Below are positions 26,001-35,912 of a stretch of DNA of 58,872 nucleotides, piece by piece (positions within the stretch are counted from its first letter, which is position 1; each line of letters begins with the position of its first letter). The position numbers and the translations under genes were made by a program. The DNA lies in the NCBI GenBank assembly GCA_051453625.1, contig JBOZIK010000001.1:275065102-275123973 (forward strand), written 5' to 3'. The stretch is from Welwitschia mirabilis. Lineage: Eukaryota > Gnetophyta > Gnetopsida > Welwitschiales. A model generated the notes under the pieces. That model was given only the letters and a program-made list of their open reading frames with translations. It did no database searches and had not been told where the DNA came from.

Positions 26001-29000
26001 TGTTTCTGGGTTACCCTCATTTTCCACGTGCATTGTACACTAGAATTTAGATATCTTATATATGGTATTGAATCTTGATATGTTTAATGGAAGCCTTTTT
26101 ATGCTTCTGGAATGGAATGATCACAGAAATACTCTCCTCAGTAGTGTTAGTGGAATTGTACTTACTTCAACTCTGATGTTTGTGGTTATCGTTTAGTTTG
26201 TTGTTATGATATTGAACGACATCATGATGTTTGATGGCTATGGAGATTGGCATCTATTGTTTGTTGTATACTCTGTCATCCATTCCTTCCCTTTCTGGAG
26301 TCTGAATAATTTTTTTCGTCATATTTGTCTTGATAAACTCTCTGTCATAATTGTCCTTGATCTAAGTCACTTTTATGCTCTTTACATAAGTATACCTTCC
26401 TATATAATGATCTCTCTTGATTTTCTTAACTTTAATGCTTCCACATAAGTAACCACTTTTCTCGGTTTTGGTGATTTTCAAGATCTATTTCATTTCTATG
26501 GCAGTTTTCTGCCTTTGGAATACGTAAGCTATCTGAAGCTGGTTTTCTTTATCTTTGCGTTTTAGTGCATGGTATTCTTGCACCATGTTTTACGGCCTAG
26601 TGTGTGTGATAATTTAGACATTTCACTGAGTGGGATCTGTCATCACATAGTCTAGTCATCTGATGGCAATAGAACTTGCAAGTCTAGGCTACCATGTTAG
26701 TTATAGACAGCTTTGGACACGCTTTGAGATGATGGCTTTAAGATCATGATACTTATTACCTTTAGCTAGCCATGAGCTTTCCCTATTACCATGTATTCTT
26801 TTTAGTTGAGTTTCTTAAGTCTTTTTGAATGGAATGGACTTGATTAGTTTTAGGATTCATTCTTCTTTATGATTACAGTGTGCTTTGTTTAGTTAAAAAT
26901 TTTGAATGGGATCATTACTTCACATCTGATATCCTTTGGAGATTGCTTGGATGGCTTTGTTTTTTATTTGGCTCAATGTCATACTTGCTGACAGTTACCC
27001 AAGTATTCTTCTGTGTTATTTCGTTTTATGGAATTCAATAGTTCAGAGCTTGTATCTATCATCCCAGGGAAGTTTTGGAGATTTTTAGGTAGTTTGGAAA
27101 CAGCTGTCGCTGTGGGTTTTAGTGTATCTTGATAAAGGTCATAAAGAAAATATGGTTCAAATCAAAAGGCTAAAAAAGCATCCTAAGGGCGGGCCAGTTC
27201 TTAATTTCTTACTTACATTAGAGTGAGTCATGTTGGGATTTAAGAAAGCTTGCATATTAGGGAAAGTAAAATAGGGAAGTGCAAGAAACAGGGAAAGACG
27301 AAAATGGGGCAATATGGAGTGTTTTCTATGCGTATCAAGTGTTTTCTCATTGCCTTTCCAGTATAGCAGGCTTGCTTGGTTTGCATTTCACCACTGTCTG
27401 ATGTGCATAACAACTCCCCTCATTTCAATTTATGCTTTTGTTTTTTTGAGTTTTCTTAGTAACTTGTTCATCTTCATGCCACTTTGTGGGTCATAACAGT
27501 TTCATCCAAGCTCTATTGCATGAATCTTTTTATGATTTGGCAGTCCTTGCATAATTGACTGTCAGGTCCTCCCTATATTCCTGTGGTTTTGAATGTAAAT
27601 TCTATGCCTTTGTGTATGCTTTTCTACAATTCTTAATATCAGCACAGATAGATTTTTTTAATCTCAAGGAAAAGATCCTCTATTAATCTGCAATTGTATG
27701 TAACAACAAATTCTAGATTAAATCCTTCTCATGCTTGGTATTGCTATTCACAAAATTGTTACAAGAGCTGTTTCATGAGGGCTAGCTAGAAGAGATAATG
27801 GGTGGGTCAATATCTCTGCCTCTGGCAGTTATGGTATTGATTGATCAATAACAAAATTGCAAGGTATGCTGGTCATCAAGGAGAATAGGGATGATTTCCT
27901 TGACAAATTCTTGCGGAATATAAAGAATTTTGTTTTAACACCTGTTATAGTGCAACCTCCAGGCAAAATCCAGCTTGTTCCGCCTTATGGGACAAATGAA
28001 TCAGGACCACTATGAAAGTCTTTCTTTGACTGCATTAAAAACGTTGAAGGAAAAAGGCTTCTAACAGCCTTCCATATGCAGCCTCTGCAATGCTAAGAGG
28101 ACTAATCAAGGCCTTCTCATTGAATAGCAATTTAACAGTCAAATTTGAAGAGTAACCCAAGTAACTCTATACCAAGGTGCTATAGCATGGTGGATGTGGA
28201 GAGCTAGCAATGAAAGAGGTTTCATAGAGGAATACTCTTCTATACAACAGGTTATAAATATGATTTAGCATCATGAATGTCCTGGAGCTGCCGGCACCCT
28301 TTGCATTATGAGATGGCACCTGGTTACGAGGCAAGAATAAGTAAACGAAGTATGTATTGAAATATTGAAAATGTTAGCATTTAGCAAGTAGCAGAACATG
28401 CATCAAGATAGTTGGCAAATGGAAGGACATATCATAGAGACTTGAGGCTAAAAGCAAAAGATGTAGAAACAAATCATAAGAGATAAAAGCAAGATGCAGA
28501 ACGAAATTATAAGAGATAAAAATACCATTCAGTTTCAGAAATAGTAGAAATCATACAGACAGATTGAGGGACATAGGGAAATGGTACGTAGTTGGAAAAT
28601 CTCATATATTGGAAAATCTCATACTTATATATGATATTTAGACAATGCTTGAACCTCTTACAATGTGGACTACTTATTGAAATGGATGTCAATAGCATGA
28701 GGGACTGCTTGAACCTGACCAGAAACGCATGGATGCATTATTATTATTTGAGTTCAATGCCAGAGTGAGAAAACTTCTCTATAGCAATTTTCGGACTTAA
28801 ACCACTGTGTTTTCGTTACTTTGTTCTTCTCACATTTCACTAATGATTTTTCTTTTTCTCACATTTCACTAATGATTTTTCTTTTTTCTGTTTAATTCAA
28901 GATTAAAAAAATGAATTTATATGACACAATAAAAACCAAGATATTGTGATTATTCACATTGATGTTAAACCTCAAGAAGACTTCATGTGACTGACAACTC

Positions 29001-30278
29001 GCTATTAATGGATTCATGGCAGGCAAGCCTAAAAGCAGAAGATATAGTAAACGATTGGCCTGAAAGGGAGCTGGGTGACATTATACGTGATTATGGACAA
29101 GAAAAGAGATGGAAACTATTGCAAAGGAAAATTGCAGAAGCTCGTCTATGTGGTGGCCTACATTCTACGTCAGACTTGGTGGAGGTTATTCGAAATAATA
29201 TCTTCAAAATTTCAGGTAAATTTTTATATTCTAGTTTCTCATAGACTTTTCTATACAGAAATTTAGAAACTCTTCTGTCTATAAGTTTTGAAACATCTTT
29301 GACATGGAATATGATTTTTCTGTGATTTCACATTTACATTAGAATTTCCTTTGTTCGAAAGATATACTTTGAAATTTCACTGAGCTCTGGATATCCGAGA
29401 TACTACTGAGACAACAATGAGCCTTTGGAGATCTTATGGATATGAAAATATCATCTTTTATGGCTGAAACAGTTGTCTCAAGGAATGTCTGGGGCTTAGG
29501 AAGCATGTGAATGATTTGAAATAAATATATCATGCTTATAGTAACAACTGAAACTTCAAGAATTTTCCAATGCATATCTGTTATGGACACGTACTGAACA
29601 ATGTTCAAGTTTCCTTTTACATGCACTTGTCATTTCGCTGTGTCCTTGTTTCCGATTCCATGATTAATTACTTCACTTCCTGTAACTTGTTCTTTGGTGT
29701 ATTGTTATGTACCTGTACTAGTAGTCGATGACTTGAGTACTATAACACTTGGTTGCAAATCGTGAAGTTAAAAATTTCTTAATCATAATTTCTAAAGGTT
29801 TTAAATTTATCCAGGGAGGCAAGGATGGTTAAAGACAGCAATTCGTGTTTTCCAGGCCCTCAGAATCGCTGTGAATGATGAATTAAGAACATTGGAAACT
29901 GCTCTTTCAGATGCATTTTCATGCCTGGCATCAAAAGGACGACTTGCAGTTATCTCCTTCCATAGCCTTGAGGACAGAATAGTAAAGCAGAGTTTTCTGG
30001 ACATTATCAACACAGATCCTGAGGAAACAATGAATAAAGAAATTGCTGATGATGTTGCTACAATAGATGATAATGTTGATACAATGAATGATTATAAACA
30101 TAAACGGAAACATTTAGCCTTAGATAGCTGTATTGCAAAAGAGGCATGGATAACTCGTATAGTACATGGCAAGTACGGTAGAATTTTAACAAAAAAGCCC
30201 ATTACACCAAGTGCAGAGGAGGAAAGCATGAATAGAAGATGTAGGAGTGCAAAGTTGAGAGTAATAGAGAAATATTGA
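19711..30278 (+). CDS. CMAL: Chloroplast RsmH/MraW-type 16S rRNA cytosine-N4-methyltransferase (5 exons)
   Basis: Exons 19711-20031, 24013-24264, 24935-25003, 29023-29215 and 29815-30278 join to 1299 nt, 432 residues, all with GT-AG borders and no stop. Residues 1-55 are rich in S, R and hydrophobics and poor in acids until residue 57, like a plastid or mitochondrial transit peptide. The SAM-binding motif I is 'DCTLGAGGH' (96-104). 'GLDVD' (120-124) is motif II. 'DLGMSSMQ' leads into 'ERGFS' and 'GPLDMRM' (184-211). '[12 protein letters not shown]' (291-302) and '[12 protein letters not shown]' (325-336) are family signatures, and 'RSAKLRV' closes the protein. Bacterial RsmH methylates N4 of C1402 of 16S rRNA; Arabidopsis CMAL does this in chloroplast 16S rRNA and has nearly the same length. 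Residue 212 is S where most RsmH proteins have D (MRMDP). The symbol is by similarity; a mitochondrial paralogue is the alternative. Confidence 0.9.
20690..20922. repeat. Diverged 180-bp-spaced direct repeat in CMAL intron 1
   Basis: The phrases at about 20700-20738 and 20880-20918 share GTAAAGC.GT.AAAA.ATAG.TTTGAGTCC.ATGTAA. The sequence between them is only loosely similar, so this may be an old tandem duplication. Confidence 0.45.
21540..23445 (+). mobile_element. RTE-clade non-LTR retrotransposon (LINE), decayed, in CMAL intron 1
   Basis: In order: '[19 protein letters not shown]' with a basic helix '[25 protein letters not shown]' (21600-21780), '[13 protein letters not shown]' and '[15 protein letters not shown]' (21840-21950), '[14 protein letters not shown]' (about 22000), '[22 protein letters not shown]' (22260-22325), '[12 protein letters not shown]' (about 22830), '[18 protein letters not shown]' (22970-23020) and '[10 protein letters not shown]' (23065). 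These words in this order are those of plant RTE elements. The 3' end reads 'gatgatgatgaaaggg', like the short TGA-type tails of that clade. It has many stops and frameshifts and a 10-N gap at 22235. It is in the same orientation as the host gene. Confidence 0.8.
24013..24264 (+). CDS. CMAL: CMAL exon 2
   Basis: 84 codons, residues 108-191, from '[17 protein letters not shown]' through '[14 protein letters not shown]'. Acceptor TTATAG|ATAATT and donor CAG|GTGATG, both phase 0. It encodes SAM motif II and the start of the active-site loop. Confidence 0.88.
24265..24934 (+). other. CMAL intron 2 (670 bp)
   Basis: GTGATG donor and ACATTGCAG acceptor with a pyrimidine-rich run before it. No feature seen inside. 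Confidence 0.85.
24935..25003 (+). CDS. CMAL: CMAL exon 3
   Basis: A 69-nt microexon, residues 192-214, carrying 'ERGFS' and 'GPLDMRM', core family motifs. Phase 0 at both ends; the donor is ATG|GTAACA. The codon after MRM gives S rather than the usual D. Confidence 0.88.
25004..29022 (+). other. CMAL intron 3 (about 4.0 kb)
   Basis: GTAACA donor and TTCATGGCAG acceptor. About 25500-26100 has a different, less AT-rich texture with a TGTTGGGTTGTATACC start-like word near 25605, which might be a solo LTR, but no partner or ends were found. A 29-bp unit is repeated twice just before the acceptor (28828-28888). No coding sequence recognised. Confidence 0.8.
28828..28888. repeat. 29-bp tandem duplication
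   Basis: TCTCACATTTCACTAATGAT plus a T-rich tail occurs at 28828 and again at 28857, almost without change. It lies in intron 3 about 140 bases before exon 4. Confidence 0.85.
29023..29215 (+). CDS. CMAL: CMAL exon 4
   Basis: Residues 215-278 plus one base. It encodes '[20 protein letters not shown]' and '[10 protein letters not shown]', matching the RsmH stretch after MRMDP, then 'KIAEAR' and 'STSDLVEVI'. Acceptor GGCAG|GCAAGC and donor TTCAG|GTAAAT, phase 1. Confidence 0.88.
29216..29814 (+). other. CMAL intron 4 (599 bp)
   Basis: GTAAAT donor, TTTATCCAG acceptor. Only the phase-1 join to GGAGGC keeps the frame open (GGG AGG CAA GGA TGG), giving the expected 'GRQGWLKTA' in front of the family motif. 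Confidence 0.85.
29815..30278 (+). CDS. CMAL: CMAL exon 5
   Basis: Residues 279-432. It carries '[14 protein letters not shown]', '[18 protein letters not shown]', a plant-type acidic and charged insertion (about residues 343-385), then '[12 protein letters not shown]' and '[15 protein letters not shown]' before TGA at 30276. The usual HPATR box before FQALRI reads KTAIR here. Confidence 0.88.
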
Positions 30279-30444
30279 GAACATCATTCTTTGTTTTTGT
30301 TGTTTAATGTGAATAATCATTTGTTTCACTTTCTAATTTGTAGTGTTTATTGATTGGAATGTGAGTATTTGCTATTGCACTTATCCATTTCTTCACGCAT
30401 TACCGTCAGTTATCATAAGAGGTAGATGAAAATGAAATGCCTAT

Positions 30445-30450
30445 AATAAA
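30445..30450 (+). terminator. Candidate CMAL poly(A) signal
   Basis: AATAAA lies 167 bases after the CMAL stop codon in AT-rich sequence. Plant poly(A) signals are loose, so this is only a candidate. Confidence 0.35.
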
Positions 30451-31234
30451 TGCCACACTCCACAGTTTTGAACAAAAGTAGGAGCCCTTTAGTTAGAAAA
30501 TCTTCTTCTTCTGACTTCTATTAATTGAAGATGTACAGGCTTAAGAATTTAGGGTAACTGATTTATGGTTTTAATTCTTGAAACTGGAGTTTGGGATAAT
30601 TAATCCACTTGTCTTAAAAGCATGGCATTGGAATATCCAGAGGGGTGGAAAAGGACTTGACATATATGCAAGCTAAGACTGAAATTTTCCTTTCATTTCT
30701 GAAATAGAAACCATGATGCAGTAAGCTATTTTGAAAAAGTGAGAGACAACTGGTAAGCTTTTCCAATAAATTCATTGAACATGGTTCATTTGTGATCCCT
30801 ACCATGAACATTTTTGAATCTTATATCATAAGAACAAATACGCTCGACTTCTCAATATAATGGAAGGTTGTAAGCTATGGTACCCAAGAGAATCTCAACA
30901 GTGACTTCTATGCCTTTGCTGATCACCGTTCACCACCTTTTGTCAGGTATGACCTCTCTTTCATTTACTTTTTTGGATGTTAGTATAAGAAATTATTAAT
31001 GTGTTTTCATTTACGTGCTACTTATGTGAGTCCAATAACGAAATTTGCTGTGTGACGCATCCGTCTCTTGAGATTCAACTTCCTCATGGTACCAAAGATA
31101 ATCCTTGTTAATGAATGTGTAGTTAACTATGGTATTATAAGTAATAAATGTGTATGCTATTATCCATATTTGTCAAGAATTGTTAATGTCTTTGATTTAA
31201 AAAGTGACAGCTTGCAAGAGGTATTTTGATGGCA
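30450..31234. other. Intergenic stretch after CMAL
   Basis: No gene or RNA recognised; the short open frames are not conserved-looking. Confidence 0.5.
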
Positions 31235-32062
31235 GTTTGGACCATTGTTATCAGGCTTGTGGCGAGTTCTGCGCTTCTTGTGAGTTTGTGAGTCTTTGGC
31301 TCGTCGCAAGTTCAAAGCTGTGAGTTCGTCGAGTCGAGTATGGAGGTCACAGACTCACTGAACTCGTGAATATGCGAGTCCTCTGAGTTCATGACCTCTA
31401 GAGTTGCACACAGTCAAAAACTTTAGAAAACAATTTTTTCGGCCTCAAACAGCGAATACAACAGCGCTGTAATCCAAAAAAGATCACTTTTTTTTTTTAG
31501 GAAGAGGAGTAAAAGATTGAGGGAAAGATTAAAGAGCAGTTGCCAAACATCACACTCATTTTACACTTGCAAGAGACGTGGGAGAGGTTTTCAGAAAAAG
31601 GAGTAAAAGATTGATGGAAAGATCAAAAAGCAGTTACCAAACATCACACTCATTTTACACTTGCAAGAGACATGGAAGAGGAGCTCTGTTGCCACTGAAG
31701 TCGCATTGTGTTTCTTTAGAACCTGTAAATGTTTTCTAAAAACAGTGAATTATGGTAATTGTAACTTGTAATGACAAAATAAGTTTTGGACACACATAGT
31801 TCTTTTTTTTAATTAATTCATTGATATAGTGTATTCCAACACTTATGCAATATTTAGAAATGCTTTATGCCTTATCTGAATGGATAAAAATTCCTTTTTC
31901 TTTGAAAAAATATATGAAAACCTAAACTCTTTTTGGCCTTCCCGACTTATCACGAGTTTCCACCAAGTTTTGCCAAGTTTGTCAATTTTAGTTAATGAGT
32001 TTGAGTCCAGGAAGCCAAGTCAGTTTGGTGCCGAGTCTGAGTCTCGCAACCATGGTTTGGAC
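31235..32062. mobile_element. Probable non-autonomous hAT-type DNA element (about 812 bp)
   Basis: The 8-bp word GTTTGGAC occurs at 31235-31242 and again at 32055-32062, as expected for a hAT target-site duplication. Between them the ends form an imperfect inverted repeat: CATTGTTATCAGGC on the left and CATGGTTGCGAGAC on the reverse strand of the right end. Both subterminal parts are dense in GAGTC/GAGTT and ACTCG words, typical of short repeated transposase-binding motifs. No transposase is encoded. A 94-bp unit inside is duplicated in tandem. Confidence 0.6.
31504..31680. repeat. 94-bp tandem duplication inside the hAT-like element
   Basis: The block containing 'ccaaacatcacactcatttt' and 'acacttgcaagagac' occurs at 31507-31586 and again at 31601-31680, about 92% identical, with a period of 94 bases. 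Confidence 0.9.
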
Positions 32063-34800
32063 ATCCATGACATGCATGTTATTAGTGGCTAGAAGGTGAT
32101 ATGTCATTTGGTTATACAGATAATCTCCTAGTCTTACAGAGCATTTTGAATGTGTCAGTAGACTTGCCAGTAGGTTTAGGTATATATACACTTATGGTCT
32201 TAAGATGGAGTATAGAACTGTGTTTGTGATATAATTGTTATACTTGAGGGTAAAAGTCGTAATGTCTAGTTGATGTATTATTATCATATGTCATATTTCC
32301 AAGGCTATAACCAATTCAATGACCCATATATAAAGCAAAAATTTGTTAGGGTTGGCATGAGGCCAGATTTTGGATTTTTATACAAAAATTGATGTAAGTT
32401 TAGGTTTGTTGTGACTTTGAAGATGTAAATTTCTTAATGTGGTTTTATATATAGAATATGAATTGTCTTTTGGTGCTGCACAACAAAAGAAAGGTATTAT
32501 AACTAAAAAAAAGTGAAGTAACGATTACCACATATTTACCCAGCAATTTCGTTCTGGCTGGTCTAGCTGACATATGGAACAATTTGACAACGGACATAGC
32601 ATGTTGTAGCCTTGTGTACGTATAGTCATAGTTCAATTTATTAATCTTCAAAACATGATGCTCTGCACTATTTTGTTCTTGGAAGTGATTCCTTATGCCT
32701 TTACTTTTGACAAAAGCTACAAATTTCTCATCTAAAGATTAGACTGAAGTCTTTGTGAAGACTTGGAATAAAATTTAAGCCTTTGATGATATGTTCTCTT
32801 GTCAATTCTACCTTACAAAGAGGTTGAGGGCTTGCCATAGGCTTCAATCATGTGACCAACCTATTTGTTTCACTAGCTGCAATAAGAGACATAAACTACA
32901 TTGCTTTTCTATGTGACTAGATATACATTTTTGACTAGGGAGTTTAAACCTTGAATTTTGCAATAGGGGCGTCAAATTCTTACTGCTATGCTGTTCCTTT
33001 CATCGTTCATAAGCCTTTTTCAAGCTATGCACTCTACTTCCTTAATTGATCATTGTCTCATATAGTAGAAATTAGGTTATTGTGGGCATCATAGGAGAAA
33101 TAACCTTCAGTTAGTTATGATACCCCATCACAATAATGGGAATTTATCAAGTTATGCCACAAAATGGTATTTCTAGATGACTAGTCATTGAACGTGATAC
33201 GAAAAAATATATTTATTGATTAAAAAAGATAGGTGGTATGAGAATATGTAATTATTATGGTACCCCATTATGTAGTAGGTATGAGAAAGACCACCCAAAA
33301 GAAATAAACATTAAAGCTTGCAAAATAGGACACGTGGAAGACAAAGAGCAAACATAGTAAAGATTTGTAAACATCATAAGAGGCAAGAACTAAAAATTGG
33401 CTACAACTTCTTATTACTATGAGGATGTTATCAACATTTGTCTTTGGCTGAAAGTTGCCACTTTCACTTTGGAGTATATAATTTCAATCATTTTGGTTTA
33501 TAACAATGGAATTACTTATTTAAGTAAAATTATGTTGCTCATGTTTAGAAGTAGTTTTTCAAGTCATAGATCTTGGAAAATATATTCTCTAACAATAGAA
33601 TCATTATAAGCTAATGCATGTCCCTCTTGGTGAAGTTTATTGCCACTATATATATTCTAAATTATATTAAATTTTATAAGAATGTTAAAGAAGCAAAGAA
33701 AGAAAAAAATTAAAAATTTAATATACATACTTTAACATAGAATTTGTTTATGTTCTAAAATGGGTACTCAAACATAAATGGAATATCAATAAGAGGATAG
33801 TAAGTTACGACTAGTACATTTAAAATTCTTCTAAAGAATTATTGTGGTCTAAGTAAGTAGCAATAGAAAAAGCTAAGTCTAAAGCATGGATTCCTTAAAA
33901 TTAATGATTGAGTTGAGTGTGTGTAGACTATAGAAAAATACATGTACCATGTTTAAATAAAAGAAGATTAGATACTATAGTATCTTAAATTTATTATGAT
34001 CATGGAAGTAGGAAAACATATTTGCATGTTCTTCTAAAATCTCCTCCTTTTGGAAAAAAATTCATCAAAAGAAATTAAGATAGCAAAAGTAGTTGTTGAT
34101 AAAGGTCTTCATATATATGTAAAATAAATTATCGTGCATAATGTGTGATATCACTTACAATATTTATAGGATGTGTTAATCATGACACTATATTGAATAA
34201 ATAACCTAGCATAGATATTCTTGAGCTTCTGTCAAGGTTAATAGGCTAAAGAGCATCTCTCATAATTTGGAATATTCATAAATAAAGCTAATCTCAATTA
34301 TTTTAAAGGCAATCATGCTTTTCATTTTGTTTGTAGAATTAGCCTTCTTTGCTGAAATTTTAGTTTTCAGTAGTCCTTCATTTTTATATATCAACTTCAT
34401 AATGATGTTTAAGTACTATGGTTTGTGTATTTAAGATGGACTTCCTTAGAAAGGTGAGGGATTAGGATCTCTAAACTTTCAAGCTCTAAATACCATGTTA
34501 AGTTCTGAAGATAAATTGTAAAAAAAGTAAAAGCACAAAGATGAAATCGACAATGAACATGATAATAGGTTTGTAGTTGTTGGTGTTTTAAGTTTAATCA
34601 CTGAAGTAATTGATCACACCTTGATATGGGGGGAATATCATACATACTTAAAACGGTGATGTTAAACAACTTATTAACACTCGAGTAATAGAAAAAACTA
34701 GTAGGCCTGGATAAAGAGGCACTAATGTCTTGAACAATTGCCAAGACCTAGATTGAGTGGCTTATACCAATGTTACGAATTCCAATCTGGCTAATATGCT
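32063..34800. other. Gene-free stretch
   Basis: AT-rich sequence without recognisable protein domains or RNA genes on either strand. It may contain decayed retroelement sequence that I could not assign. Confidence 0.5.
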
Positions 34801-34885
34801 AAGGTGGCATATGTTCAGACATTTCACTTGTAAGTCTACAACTTGTCAAGAACTAACATGTCTTACCATTTGAGCTACACACCTT
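34801..34885 (-). mobile_element. tRNA-like (possible SINE head)
   Basis: On the minus strand TAGCTCAAATGG (34865-34876) matches the Pol III box A consensus TRGYNNARNNGG exactly. The 85-nt segment begins AAGGTG and ends CACCTT, so the two ends can pair like an acceptor stem. The T-arm position reads ATGTCTGAACAT, a poor box B, and the D stem is lost, so it is not a working tRNA. It is more likely a tRNA-derived SINE head or a tRNA relic. Confidence 0.4.
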
Positions 34886-35014
34886 TAGCACACCACTTCA
34901 ATATTAACTTAGAGGATTGTAGGGATGATAACTTTTTAAATTTTAAGACCTATTTGTTTGATCACTTGGTATTCATTCTANNNNNNNNNNTTAACTATCA
35001 AGGCAATGACCATA

Positions 35015-35095
35015 TCTTTTTTAAGACCTATTTACCTCATATGTTTGGGCAATCATGGTTGTTGTATTTTTGGAGGAAGGTATAGTCACTAAACG
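35015..35095 (+). mobile_element. Fragment of the tRNA-derived SINE body
   Basis: The words 'tttgggcaatcatgg', 'ttgtattttt.gaggaaggta' and 'cactaaacgttt' align with the body of the copies at 35508-35694 and 35811-35912. No head is visible. Confidence 0.45.
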
Positions 35096-35507
35096 TTTAA
35101 AGAAATTTTTAGTATAAAAATCCTCAATCATTGACTATGAGAAACAAGACCATCTGGTCAAAACATTCATTAGTAAATAAAGTGTAACAAAACATTCTAA
35201 AGTTTTAAAGTTTTCTTTTTAAATTAATATTTTTGTTTTAAAACTTTTTAAAGTTAATTTATTTTTTATTGAGACATTCCATGCCATTCAATTAAATTGC
35301 TCATTTGTAAATAATGTATAGTACAACATTCTACAATTAATTAAATTTATATTTATTTAGTTAAAGATCTTCATTCTAAATTTTAAAATTTATTCTTATT
35401 TATATTAACATCTTTTTCTTATACAATATTGAGGTCTCACATTTTGTTTGACATGGAGCATTACATGTATTTTTTTTAATAATATAAGAAGAATACAATT
35501 TGATTAT

Positions 35508-35694
35508 TCGGGAGATGTTGAACTTGAAACTTTTAGTGATCCTATCTCTCCTAGACAATACCACTACCATGATTACCCAAATAAATCATTTAATTATGTG
35601 CGAACCTCACTATGCCAAACAGACCATCTATGGGCTTGAATCTATGACCATCTAAATGGAAGACACGTGTCTCATTAGTTGGACTACTAGCCCC
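35508..35694 (-). mobile_element. tRNA-derived SINE, copy 2
   Basis: On the minus strand, it starts GGGGCTAGTAGTCC. Box A is TAGTCCAACTAA (35676-35687; the final GG is changed to AA) and box B is GATTCAAGCC (35633-35642, full match to GRTTCRANNCC), 45 bases apart. The body then reads 'cataattaaatgatttat', 'gggtaatcatgg' and 'gatcactaaaagtttcaag', and ends 'caacatctccc', which aligns along its length with the copy at 45261-45440. Confidence 0.65.
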
Positions 35695-35810
35695 TCAATG
35701 ATAATACAATATATTTTATTGTGATTTTGAGCATCAAATAAACATATGACCATATTATGATTATTTTAATATTGGTAAGATTGTAACATTTGGCTACCCT
35801 ACTTGATAAT

Positions 35811-35912
35811 TATGAGGTCCCGAGCATAACTAAATCATTCATTTGGGTGATCATAGTGGTTGTACTTCAAGGAAGGTAAAAGCACTAAAAGTTTCAAGTT
35901 CAACATTTTCCT
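35811..35912 (+). mobile_element. 5'-truncated SINE, copy 3
   Basis: The plus strand reads 'ttatgaggtcccg', 'cataactaaatcattcattt', 'gggtgatcatagtgg' and 'gcactaaaagtttcaag', matching the 3' body of copies 1 and 2 but lacking the tRNA-like head. It faces away from copy 2 about 115 bases earlier, a head-to-head arrangement. Confidence 0.6.

Noticed and set aside
25470-26100. Solo Copia LTR in CMAL intron 3
   Set aside because: The composition changes and there is a TGTTGGG word, but no matching end or target duplication was found.
19711-30278. Bacterial contamination as the source of the RsmH-like gene
   Set aside because: The gene is split by four GT-AG introns, has a transit peptide and plant-type wording, so it is nuclear plant DNA of old plastid or bacterial ancestry.
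34801-34885. Working tRNA gene on the minus strand
   Set aside because: Box A and acceptor pairing are good, but the D stem and T arm are not, so a tRNA-derived relic is more likely.
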